The translations under genes and the position numbers were made by a program. DNA of 64,000 nt. It comes from DASQFI01 sp035633215 (lineage in GTDB: Bacteria > Acidobacteriota > Vicinamibacteria > Vicinamibacterales > SCN-69-37). The stretch lies in the NCBI GenBank assembly GCA_035633215.1, contig DASQFI010000048.1, positions 147,164-211,163 of the forward strand, in the 5' to 3' direction. Below the pieces are notes generated by a model. The model was not told the DNA's origin. It saw nothing but the letters and a program-made list of their open reading frames with translations, and did no database searches. This document shows positions 1 through 7,206 of the stretch, in pieces (positions within the stretch are counted from its first letter, which is position 1; every line of letters starts with the position of its first letter).

Positions 1-686
1 TCGCCCATATTCGGCGCGCGGCCGGGCATGATCATGTTGTCCTTCGCGCCGAAATGCATGTCGCTGGCGCCGAGGACCAGGCCGCCGTTTGTAATCGCCG
101 CCAGATCGAGCACGCGACGCGCTCGCGCGAGTCGCGTCCAGTCGATCTCCGCGTCGCCGTAGACACGCAGCCGGGCGACGCCGCCATCGGGGAAGATGTT
201 CAGGCGCACGTGCGTCCACGGACGCGCGTCGCTCACCGCGATGAAATTCGGGCCGTTGCCCTGCAGCGCCTGCGTTTCAAGGATGTTCGTCCAGGGCGGG
301 CCCACCAGCGCGGCGATGCGCGCCGTGACCGCTTTCGTCGTGTCCAGCGCGTCGATGGAGCAATGCGACGGGTAGTTCCCGGTGAAGTGCGAGGTGTCCA
401 CGTTGACGCCGCGGATGACGCCGCGGATGCCCAGGGCGACGACGCACCAGTCGTGACCGGCCGTCCGGCGCCGCCGCGACTCCCATCCGTCCATCCACTT
501 GCCGCGGGCGGTGAACTTGCCCGGAACGAACACCGCCGGCTCGGGTTTCACGAGGTTCGTCTTTGACGCAAAGAAGTCGTCGTTCGTCGCAATCGCCCGT
601 CCGCCGACGCGCGCCGACGCCAGATCGGCCAGGGCCGCGACCGACGCGGTGCTAAGATCGGCCGCCACGTGTTGGGAGCGGATCAT
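1..686 (-). CDS. alc: Allantoicase, C-terminus cut off by window edge
   Basis: Hydrolyses allantoate to ureidoglycolate and urea in purine-ring catabolism; cytosolic. Read on the minus strand, about 228 residues are visible, roughly two thirds of a normal allantoicase of about 330. Family blocks are clear: KWMDGWESRRRR near residue 64, HDWCVVALGIRGVIRGVNVD, a TSHFTGNYPSHCSID block, HVRLNIFPDGGVARLRVYG and, at the cut end, SDMHFG followed by NMIMPGRAPNMG. The ATG at 686-684 is the best start by alignment but has no Shine-Dalgarno sequence in front. It shares two bases with the divergent urate oxidase start. Clustering with urate oxidase, allantoinase and HIU hydrolase supports the role. Confidence 0.9.
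   Translation of the reverse strand, partial: MIRSQHVAADLSTASVAALADLASARVGGRAIATNDDFFASKTNLVKPEPAVFVPGKFTARGKWMDGWESRRRRTAGHDWCVVALGIRGVIRGVNVDTSHFTGNYPSHCSIDALDTTKAVTARIAALVGPPWTNILETQALQGNGPNFIAVSDARPWTHVRLNIFPDGGVARLRVYGDAEIDWTRLARARRVLDLAAITNGGLVLGASDMHFGAKDNMIMPGRAPNMG
650..658 (+). promoter_or_regulatory. Candidate extended -10 promoter for urate oxidase
   Basis: TG-C-TAAGAT lies 26 bases before the urate oxidase ATG, so transcription would start near 665 and give a leader of about 20 bases containing GGGAG at 674-678. No good -35 hexamer is visible. The element lies inside the coding sequence of the divergent allantoicase. Inferred from sequence only. Confidence 0.35.
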
Positions 687-1518
687 GCTGGTCGAATCGG
701 CGTACGGCAAGTCGAGAGTGCGACTGGTGCAGTTGACGCGTCGCGACGATCGGCACGACCTGTGCGATCTCACCGTCGCCATCCGGTTTCAGGGACAGTA
801 CGAGGAGTGCTACACGGCGGGGGACAACGCCGGCGTGCTGCCGACCGACACGATGAAGAACACGGTCTACGCGCTTGCCGCTGCCGGCGCGGTAACGCAG
901 CCAGAGACGTTCGGTCTCGCGCTGGCCAAACATTTCCTGGCTCGGAATCCTCGTCTCGATCACGTGCGGATCGATCTGACGGAGCGGAGATGGGCGCGGA
1001 TTCCCGTCGGCGGGCAGGACGATCCGCATGCCTTCGTGGGACAAGGGCCCGATGCGCGCACGGCGCAGGTGACCGGCAGCCGTGAGGAGACCAGGCTGTC
1101 GGCCGGCATCACGGACCTGCTCGTGCTGAAGTCGTCGCGGTCGGCGTTCACCGGGTTCGTTCGCGACGAGCTGACCACGCTGCCTGACACGGACGATCGG
1201 ATCCTGGCGACGTCGCTCACCGCGACGTGGCGATACCGGACGACGGACGTGGAATTCGGTCCGGCGTGGCGACTCATCAGACAAACGCTGCTCGAGTCGT
1301 TTGCCGGTCATGACAGTGCCTCGGTGCAGCACACGATGTACGCGATAGGGGAGGCGGTCCTCGAACGTGTCGCGGACGTGGTCGAGATCCACCTCGTCAT
1401 GCCGAACAAGCATCATCTTCCCGTGGACCTCTCGCGCTTCGGGCTCGAGAACCGGAACGAGATCTTCGTCGCCACCGACGAGCCGTTCGGGCTCATCGAG
1501 GCGACAATCGCCCGCTGA
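685..1518 (+). CDS. Urate oxidase (uricase)
   Basis: Cofactor-free oxidation of urate to 5-hydroxyisourate, cytosolic. The 277-residue product is close to the family length of about 290-300. It has the catalytic Thr-Asp segment (GVLPTDTMKN), the block LKSSRSAFTGFVRDEL followed by LPDTDDRILAT and TATWRY, the SVQHTMYAIGEAVL segment, and a C-terminal PNKHHLPVDL. The open frame runs back to 499, but homology begins at the ATG at 685, which has GGGAG six bases upstream, so I chose it. Allantoinase follows after 12 bases and HIU hydrolase after that, so the three are probably one operon. Confidence 0.93.
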   Translation: MLVESAYGKSRVRLVQLTRRDDRHDLCDLTVAIRFQGQYEECYTAGDNAGVLPTDTMKNTVYALAAAGAVTQPETFGLALAKHFLARNPRLDHVRIDLTERRWARIPVGGQDDPHAFVGQGPDARTAQVTGSREETRLSAGITDLLVLKSSRSAFTGFVRDELTTLPDTDDRILATSLTATWRYRTTDVEFGPAWRLIRQTLLESFAGHDSASVQHTMYAIGEAVLERVADVVEIHLVMPNKHHLPVDLSRFGLENRNEIFVATDEPFGLIEATIAR

Positions 1519-1530
1519 TTATATCCAGGC

Positions 1531-2895
1531 GTGACCAACATCACGGCGCTGGTCGTGCGCGGCGAGCGGGTCATCTTGCCGGATGGTGTTCGGCCAGCGG
1601 CGATCCACGTTCGCGACGGACGCATCACGGCGATTGAGTCCGGGCCGGGGGCCACTGGCGTTCAACCAACGGGCGACGAGCGCGTGATTGACGCGGGCGA
1701 CGCGGTCGTCTCACCCGGCCTCGTCGATTCGCACGTGCACATCAACGATCCCGGCCGCGAGAGTTGGGAAGGCTTCGAGCACGCGACGCGCGCCGCGGCG
1801 GCGGGCGGCGTCACGACGCTCGTCGACATGCCGCTCAACAGCATTCCGGCGACGACGACCGTCGCCGGGCTCGAGGCCAAGCGGCGCGCGGCCGCGGGGA
1901 AGTGTCATGTCGACGTCGGATTCTGGGGTGGCGTCGTGCCTGGCAACGCCCGGGACCTGGAACCGCTCGCTCGCGCGGGTGTTCTCGGCTTCAAGAGCTT
2001 TCTCTGCCCATCGGGGGTCGACGAGTTCGAGCACGTCACCGAGAACGATTTGCGCGAAGCGATGCCGGTCGTCGCGCGGCTGGGCGTGCCACTCCTCGCG
2101 CACGCCGAGCTGCCGGCACGACTAGGTCAACCCCACGGGAATCCGCGCCGTTACATCAGCTGGCTCGACAGCCGGCCTCCAGCGGCCGAGCACGGCGCAA
2201 TCGATCTGCTGATCGGGCTCGCGCGCGAGTTCCGGACGCGCGTCCACATCGTCCATCTCGCTTCGGCCGACGCGCTTCCGTCGCTTGTCGCCGCGCGGGC
2301 GGACGGCGTGGCGATCAGCGTCGAGACCTGCCCGCACTACCTGACGTTTGCCGCCGAGGAGATTCGCGACGGCGCGACGGCGTTCAAATGCGCCCCGCCG
2401 ATTCGTGCGCGCGATCAGCGCGAGGGACTCTGGCGGGGCCTGATCGAAGGCGTCATCGATCTGGTCGCCACCGATCATTCACCCGCGCCGCCCGGGTTGA
2501 AGCGCCTCGACGATGGGGACTTCGTGCAGGCGTGGGGCGGAATCGCGTCGCTGCAGATTGGACTGCCGGCTGTGTGGTCGGGCGCCCGCCCACGAGGAGT
2601 CAGCGTCGAGCGAATGGCGGAGTGGATGTCGGCCGCGCCCGCGCGCCTGGCCGGTCTCGACCGGGTGAAGGGCCGGATCGCGATCGGCCAGGACGCGGAT
2701 TTCGTCATCTGGAATCCGGACGCGGAATTCCGCGTGGATGCCGCCGCGCTTCATCATCGCCATCCCGTCACGCCGTATCACGGCCTGCGGCTGGTCGGCC
2801 GAGTGCAGACCACGATCCTCCGGGGCCAGGTGGTTTTCGACGCAGGGGAAATCATCGGTCCGCCGCAGGGCCGGCTGGTCAGCGGCGTCGTGTAA
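1531..2895 (+). CDS. allB: Allantoinase (cyclic amidohydrolase)
   Basis: Opens the allantoin ring to give allantoate. This 454-residue member of the dihydroorotase/allantoinase superfamily has the metal-binding DSHVHINDPGR, the allantoinase-typical ESWEGFEHATRAAAAGG, the carboxylated-lysine region GFKSFLCPSGVDEF, HAE, IVHLAS, ETCPHYL and the metal Asp in DLVATDHSPAPP. The start is GTG at 1531, only 12 bases after urate oxidase; the ribosome site is weak. Allantoinase rather than dihydroorotase is supported by the flanking uricase, HIU hydrolase and allantoicase genes. Confidence 0.93.
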   Translation: MTNITALVVRGERVILPDGVRPAAIHVRDGRITAIESGPGATGVQPTGDERVIDAGDAVVSPGLVDSHVHINDPGRESWEGFEHATRAAAAGGVTTLVDMPLNSIPATTTVAGLEAKRRAAAGKCHVDVGFWGGVVPGNARDLEPLARAGVLGFKSFLCPSGVDEFEHVTENDLREAMPVVARLGVPLLAHAELPARLGQPHGNPRRYISWLDSRPPAAEHGAIDLLIGLAREFRTRVHIVHLASADALPSLVAARADGVAISVETCPHYLTFAAEEIRDGATAFKCAPPIRARDQREGLWRGLIEGVIDLVATDHSPAPPGLKRLDDGDFVQAWGGIASLQIGLPAVWSGARPRGVSVERMAEWMSAAPARLAGLDRVKGRIAIGQDADFVIWNPDAEFRVDAAALHHRHPVTPYHGLRLVGRVQTTILRGQVVFDAGEIIGPPQGRLVSGVV

Positions 2896-2898
2896 GAT
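2893..2898 (+). promoter_or_regulatory. Possible internal -10 box before HIU hydrolase
   Basis: TAAGAT overlaps the allantoinase stop codon and ends nine bases before the next ATG, which would give a near-leaderless message. The same hexamer occurs before urate oxidase (653-658) and before the DUF411 gene (10937-10942). Weak, sequence-only evidence. Confidence 0.2.
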
Positions 2899-2907
2899 TC
2901 GCGGCAA

Positions 2908-3255
2908 ATGAGTGCGATTACCACGCACGTGCTCGACACCGCTCGCGGACGGCCCGCAGCCGGGGTCGCTGTGGTGCTCGAGCACCGAGACGCCGGGCGT
3001 CAGGAGTGGAAGCTGATCGGTCGCGGCGAGACAGACGCGGACGGCCGACTCGGCAGTTTGCTGTCCGACCAGACACCCCTCGAGCCCGGCCAGTACCGGT
3101 TGGTGTTCGACACCCGCAAGTACTTCGATGCGCAGTCCGTCCGAACGTTCTATCCCTCGGTCGTCATCGTCTTTGAAACGGTGGCGGGAGAGATGCACTA
3201 CCACGTCCCGCTGCTCCTCGGCCCGTTTGGCTACACGACATATCGCGGGTCGTAG
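2908..3255 (+). CDS. 5-hydroxyisourate hydrolase (transthyretin-like)
   Basis: Hydrolyses 5-hydroxyisourate, the product of urate oxidase, to OHCU. The 115-residue length is normal for the family. Diagnostic features are the N-terminal ITTHVLDTARGRPAAGV, a GRL segment, and the C-terminal tetrapeptide YRGS with the last Ser at the end of the protein. It starts 12 bases after allantoinase. The next pathway enzyme, OHCU decarboxylase, is not in the visible sequence. Confidence 0.94.
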   Translation: MSAITTHVLDTARGRPAAGVAVVLEHRDAGRQEWKLIGRGETDADGRLGSLLSDQTPLEPGQYRLVFDTRKYFDAQSVRTFYPSVVIVFETVAGEMHYHVPLLLGPFGYTTYRGS

Positions 3256-3371
3256 CTCCGCCGTCGGCTTCTTGACGCCACCTCCGAAGATCGGCTATTC
3301 CTCAAAAGGCGTCGCGCTCGATCACCGCGCCTGTCAAAAATGCAATTCCTTTGTTTTCTTCAGTTTGAGAC

Positions 3372-3674
3372 ATGGATCAGGCGAGGGAACTGAGCCTCGG
3401 CGCGATCGAGGCGGCCATCACGGCCGCCCTGGCGACGGTCGCTCCGGAGGCCAAGCTGAATGGTCCGGGCACGCGGCTCATGGGCGGCGGCGCCGTCATC
3501 GATTCGATTGGCTTCGTCAACCTGCTGGTCTCGCTCGAACAGCTGCTGCCGGGGAACATCGATCTGGCCGCTTCATACATGGACCAACCCGAGCGGGCGG
3601 ATGGTGAGAGTCCGTTTTCGACCATCGGATCGCTCACGAGCCACATTTCGGCGTTGATCGCGCAACGGCCCTGA
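3372..3674 (+). CDS. Acyl carrier protein
   Basis: This 100-residue protein has an acyl-carrier-protein fold. The phosphopantetheine attachment Ser is Ser45 in VIDSIGFVN, followed by helix NLLVSLEQLLPG. It is not the housekeeping AcpP, which has DSLDTVE and is more acidic; it resembles stand-alone carriers of secondary pathways. It opens a same-strand run with gaps of 10 and 16 bases and then 4-base overlaps (FkbH-like, GNAT, deacetylase, MaoC-SDR), so it probably carries the acyl group those enzymes make or transfer. The 116-base gap upstream is AT-rich near the start and is the likely promoter region. Confidence 0.85.
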   Translation: MDQARELSLGAIEAAITAALATVAPEAKLNGPGTRLMGGGAVIDSIGFVNLLVSLEQLLPGNIDLAASYMDQPERADGESPFSTIGSLTSHISALIAQRP

Positions 3675-3684
3675 TCTTCCGTCG

Positions 3685-5409
3685 ATGACGCGCACCTCCG
3701 ACGCCCCGTCGAAACCGTTGCGGTGTCTCCTCGTGTCGGATTTTACGATTGGAGGTCTGGCGCCGATTCTGTCCGCGCACGCCCCGTCGCCGGACATGGC
3801 CAGCGTCGTCGCGCCATTCGATCAAGTCATTCCCCTCCTGCTGGACGGCAATCACGCCTGCTGGCAGCCGGCGCCCGAGGTTGCCGTGATCTGGACGCGG
3901 CCGCAGTCGGTGATCCGATCGTTTGCGGCGGTGGCTGGCGGCGAGAGTATCGCGCTCGAGCAGGTTCTCAGTGAGGTCGATCAGTTCGCGGAGCACGTGC
4001 GAGGCGCCGCCTCGCGAGCGCACATCGTCATCGTGCCGACGTGGACGTGGCCGAGCTACGACCGCGGCCTCGGCATGCTGAATCTGAACCCGGCGTCGGG
4101 CCCGGGGTACTTCCTGATGCGAATGAACACTCGACTGGTCGATCAACTGGCCGGCCTGTCGAACGTGCACCTGCTTGACGCGGCCAGATGGGTCGCCACG
4201 GTCGGCGCGGGCGCGCAGCACCCGAAGCTGTGGCACCTGGGCAAGATCGCCTTCAGTCCTGAAGTGCTGACTGAAGCGGCGATCGACATCAAGGCGGTCG
4301 TGCGCGCCGTTCGCGGCCTGGCGCGGAAGCTCGTCCTGGTCGATCTGGACGACACCTTGTGGGGCGGCATCGTCGGTGAAGTCGGGTGGCGGAACCTCGA
4401 TTTGGGCGGGCACAGTCCCATTGGCGAGTCGTTCGTCGCCTTTCAGCGGGCGCTCAAGGCCCTGACGCGTCGCGGCGTCGTGCTTGGCATCGTCAGCAAG
4501 AACACCGAGGAGGTGGCGCTCGAGGCGATCGACTCGCATCCAGAGATGATTCTGAAGCGGGCGGACTTCGCCGGGTGGCGCATCAACTGGCGCGACAAGG
4601 CCGAAAACATCGCCGAGCTGGTGGACGAGTTGAATCTCGGGTTGGCGTCGGTTGTTTTCATCGACGACAGCCCGGCCGAGCGTGCGCGGGTGCGGGCGGC
4701 GCTGCCGGACGTCCTCACGCCCGAGTGGCCGGCCGACCGCCTGGTGTACGAAAAATCGCTGCGTCAGCTGGACTGCTTCGACGCGCCGTACATCGGCGAG
4801 GAGGACCGCGCGCGCACGGGCATGTACGTGGCCGAACGGGAACGCCGCTACCTCCAGACGTCCGTGCAGTCGGTCGACGAGTACCTGGCGTCACTCGATC
4901 TCACGGTGACGCACGAGCCGGTCGACGGGTCGAACCTGAAGCGCGCCGCGCAGCTGCTCAACAAGACCAACCAGATGAATCTCACGACGCGCCGGCTGCC
5001 GGAGGCGCAATTCCGGGAATGGGCGGGCGCGCCGCAGAACTACATGCGCCTCTTCCGCGTCGCCGACAAGTACGGCGACTACGGGCTCACGGGCATCGCG
5101 AGCTTCACGATTCAGGGCGACACCGCACGTGTGACCGACTTCCTGCTCAGTTGCCGCGTGATGGGACGCGAGGTCGAGAAGGTGATGCTCACGGTGCTCG
5201 CCGAAGCGGCCCGCAGCAACGGTCTCGACCGGCTCCTCGCGGAGTACGGACCGACGGACCGCAACGCGCCTTGTCTGGCCTTCTTCGCGGAACAATCGGG
5301 CTTCACACGCGAGGGGGAGGTCTTCACGTGGCGGCTCGATCAGCCCTACCCGTGTCCGGCGCACGTCGCCATTCAGGCGCAGACCGCCGCTGACGCTCCG
5401 GTTCCATGA
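3685..5409 (+). CDS. FkbH-like HAD-IIIC protein
   Basis: FkbH-type proteins take a glyceryl group from 1,3-bisphosphoglycerate, dephosphorylate it and load it on a carrier protein. Of 574 residues, about 1-210 form the N-terminal FkbH domain; a HAD domain follows with nucleophile motif VDLDDTLWGG (Asp220, Asp222), TGIVSKN-like LGIVSKN, and FIDDSPAER. A C-terminal GNAT-like part contains NKTNQMNLTTRR, KYGDYGLTGIA and LSCRVMGREVE. It starts 10 bases after the carrier protein, its expected partner. The glyceryl substrate is family knowledge; the actual substrate here is not shown by sequence. Confidence 0.85.
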   Translation: MTRTSDAPSKPLRCLLVSDFTIGGLAPILSAHAPSPDMASVVAPFDQVIPLLLDGNHACWQPAPEVAVIWTRPQSVIRSFAAVAGGESIALEQVLSEVDQFAEHVRGAASRAHIVIVPTWTWPSYDRGLGMLNLNPASGPGYFLMRMNTRLVDQLAGLSNVHLLDAARWVATVGAGAQHPKLWHLGKIAFSPEVLTEAAIDIKAVVRAVRGLARKLVLVDLDDTLWGGIVGEVGWRNLDLGGHSPIGESFVAFQRALKALTRRGVVLGIVSKNTEEVALEAIDSHPEMILKRADFAGWRINWRDKAENIAELVDELNLGLASVVFIDDSPAERARVRAALPDVLTPEWPADRLVYEKSLRQLDCFDAPYIGEEDRARTGMYVAERERRYLQTSVQSVDEYLASLDLTVTHEPVDGSNLKRAAQLLNKTNQMNLTTRRLPEAQFREWAGAPQNYMRLFRVADKYGDYGLTGIASFTIQGDTARVTDFLLSCRVMGREVEKVMLTVLAEAARSNGLDRLLAEYGPTDRNAPCLAFFAEQSGFTREGEVFTWRLDQPYPCPAHVAIQAQTAADAPVP

Positions 5410-5425
5410 GTCGCCGATTCACGCC

Positions 5426-6541
5426 GTGACCACCAACGCCGCGGTCGTGCGGGATGCGCGACTGGACGATGAACGAGACGTCGCGGCGCTGTTCCACACC
5501 GCCGGGTGGGGTCAGCCGTCATTCGAAGGCTGGCGACGGCAGAATCGCGATACCCCTGTTGCCGCCGGCCGGCCGGACACCGGGTTCGGATGGGTGCTGG
5601 AGTCCGAAGGCCGCGCCGTCGGATTCCTCCGCAACGTGGTGCAAGGCTACCGGTACGGCGACCGGAGCCTGATCGCGGCCGCGGCGAGCACCCTGATCGT
5701 GGAGCCTGATTATCGCGGCTACACGCTTCGACTCGTCGCGGCGTTCTGCAAGCAGCGCGGTGTTGACCTGCTGCTCAACACGACCGCGGCTCCCGAGACC
5801 GCGAAGATCTTCGAGTTTCTGAAATTTTCGCGCATGCCTCAGCCGGAGTACGACCTGAGCCTGTTCTGGGTGCTCCACGCGCGCGGGTTTCTGGCGCCGG
5901 CGCTCAGAAAAAAGGGCGTGCCGCACGCCGCGGTGGCCGCCGGAAGTGTCGCGCTGGCGCCGGCACTCTCGATGTTCCTTCACATGACCGGACGTCGAAT
6001 CGCCTGTCGTGAAACGTCGTGCGAGGTGACGGTCATCAACACCGCGCAAATCGACGAGCGCTTCGACGATCTCTGGGCACGGAAGCTCGGGGAAGGCAAA
6101 CGGCTGCTGGCCTGCCGCGATGCGCGGACGCTCCGATGGCACTTTCCGCCGACCGAAGCGGTCCCGCCGCCGAGAGTCATCTGCGCGGTCGGGAAGGGCA
6201 GGCTGCTCGGGTATCTTGTCGTGCTGCGGCGCGACTCGGCGCACATCGGGCTGCGACGCGCGCGCGTCGCCGACATTTTCGTCGAGCGAGACGACGAAGC
6301 GGTCATTCGCCAACTGCTCTGTGAAGCCGCGACGCAGGCGGTCCGGGATGGCGCCGTGATGCTCGAGGTTGTCGGCATGCCCCGAAATGTTCGTCACGTG
6401 CTCCGCGAGTTTCGGCCGCAGACGCTCCCCGACCGATGCTGGCCGTTCTCGTACAAGACCAACGACGCGGAATTGCGTGCGGATCTGGCTCGCGAGGACC
6501 GCTGGTACGCCGGCCCGTATGACGGCGACGGCACCTTATGA
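5426..6541 (+). CDS. GNAT-family acyltransferase
   Basis: A 371-residue protein with a GNAT fold. Residues about 7-135 contain VRDARLDDERDVAALFHTAGW, GFLRNVVQGYRYGD and LIVEPDYRGYTLRLVAAF, matching the beta4/acyl-CoA-binding part of GNATs. A second, less clear half runs to the C-terminus, so it may be a double-GNAT or FemAB-like arrangement. The GTG start is 16 bases after the FkbH-like gene and the stop overlaps the deacetylase start (ATGA). In context it could transfer an acyl group from the cassette's carrier protein to an amino group, but the acceptor is unknown. Confidence 0.65.
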   Translation: MTTNAAVVRDARLDDERDVAALFHTAGWGQPSFEGWRRQNRDTPVAAGRPDTGFGWVLESEGRAVGFLRNVVQGYRYGDRSLIAAAASTLIVEPDYRGYTLRLVAAFCKQRGVDLLLNTTAAPETAKIFEFLKFSRMPQPEYDLSLFWVLHARGFLAPALRKKGVPHAAVAAGSVALAPALSMFLHMTGRRIACRETSCEVTVINTAQIDERFDDLWARKLGEGKRLLACRDARTLRWHFPPTEAVPPPRVICAVGKGRLLGYLVVLRRDSAHIGLRRARVADIFVERDDEAVIRQLLCEAATQAVRDGAVMLEVVGMPRNVRHVLREFRPQTLPDRCWPFSYKTNDAELRADLAREDRWYAGPYDGDGTL

Positions 6542-7206
6542 ACCTCTCCCGGATGCGGTCTACCGTCGGCGCGGCCATCCCTCGACGGCTCGCAACGCGG
6601 CGATTGCGCGCGGGCGCGGTCTCGACGTCGAGCGTGCTGCTGACGTTCGATGACGGACCGAGCGAGACCGTCACCCCGGCGGTGCTCGATCGCCTCGAGA
6701 CGCACAACGCCCGAGCGGTCTTTTTCATCATCGGAAACCGGGCCGAACGATGCCTCGGGCTGCTGCGAGAGATCTCCGCGCGCGGGCATCTCCTCGGCAA
6801 TCACAGCTACACGCACGCGGATACCTACTTCGAGCCCCACAAGCCCCCGCCGCTCGGGCCCTTCCGCGCGGACGTCGCTCGATGCCAGGCGATGCTCGAT
6901 CCGGTGATCGGTCGGGGCCCCCGCCTGTATCGGCCTCCGGGCGGCCGCCTGACGGTGTCGACGATGCTGACGGCACAGTTGCTGAGGCTCCAATGCATCG
7001 TCTGGTCAAGAGAAGTGAGCGACTGGAGCTTTCGCCGCGACGATGAGGCGCGCGCGGGGGCGTCGCGGCTCGTGCGCGAGATCCAGCCCGGGGACATCGT
7101 GTTGCTGCACGACGACAACCCACGCCTGCTGACGCTGCTCGATGTGTTGTTACCGGGACTGGCGTCGCGCGGGCTGGACCTCTCCTCCGGGGCGCGGTAC
7201 CTGTGA
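6538..7206 (+). CDS. Polysaccharide deacetylase (CE4/NodB)
   Basis: Metal-dependent removal of N- or O-acetyl groups from a sugar. The NodB domain fills most of the 222 residues: LLTFDDGPS (motif 1, Asp38/Asp39), GNHSYTH (zinc His89 and His93), YRPPGGR (motif 3), the Trp-Ser motif 4 region VWSREVSDW, and GDIVLLHDD (motif 5). All catalytic motifs are present, so it should be active. A short basic N-terminus with no clear signal peptide suggests a cytoplasmic or lipid-linked substrate. ATG overlaps the preceding stop by four bases, and its own stop overlaps the next GTG. Confidence 0.88.
   Translation: MNLSRMRSTVGAAIPRRLATRRLRAGAVSTSSVLLTFDDGPSETVTPAVLDRLETHNARAVFFIIGNRAERCLGLLREISARGHLLGNHSYTHADTYFEPHKPPPLGPFRADVARCQAMLDPVIGRGPRLYRPPGGRLTVSTMLTAQLLRLQCIVWSREVSDWSFRRDDEARAGASRLVREIQPGDIVLLHDDNPRLLTLLDVLLPGLASRGLDLSSGARYL

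Noticed and set aside
1764..3176. 470-residue plus-strand frame
   Set aside because: It overlaps allantoinase and HIU hydrolase in another frame and is extremely Arg-rich, so it is a shadow.
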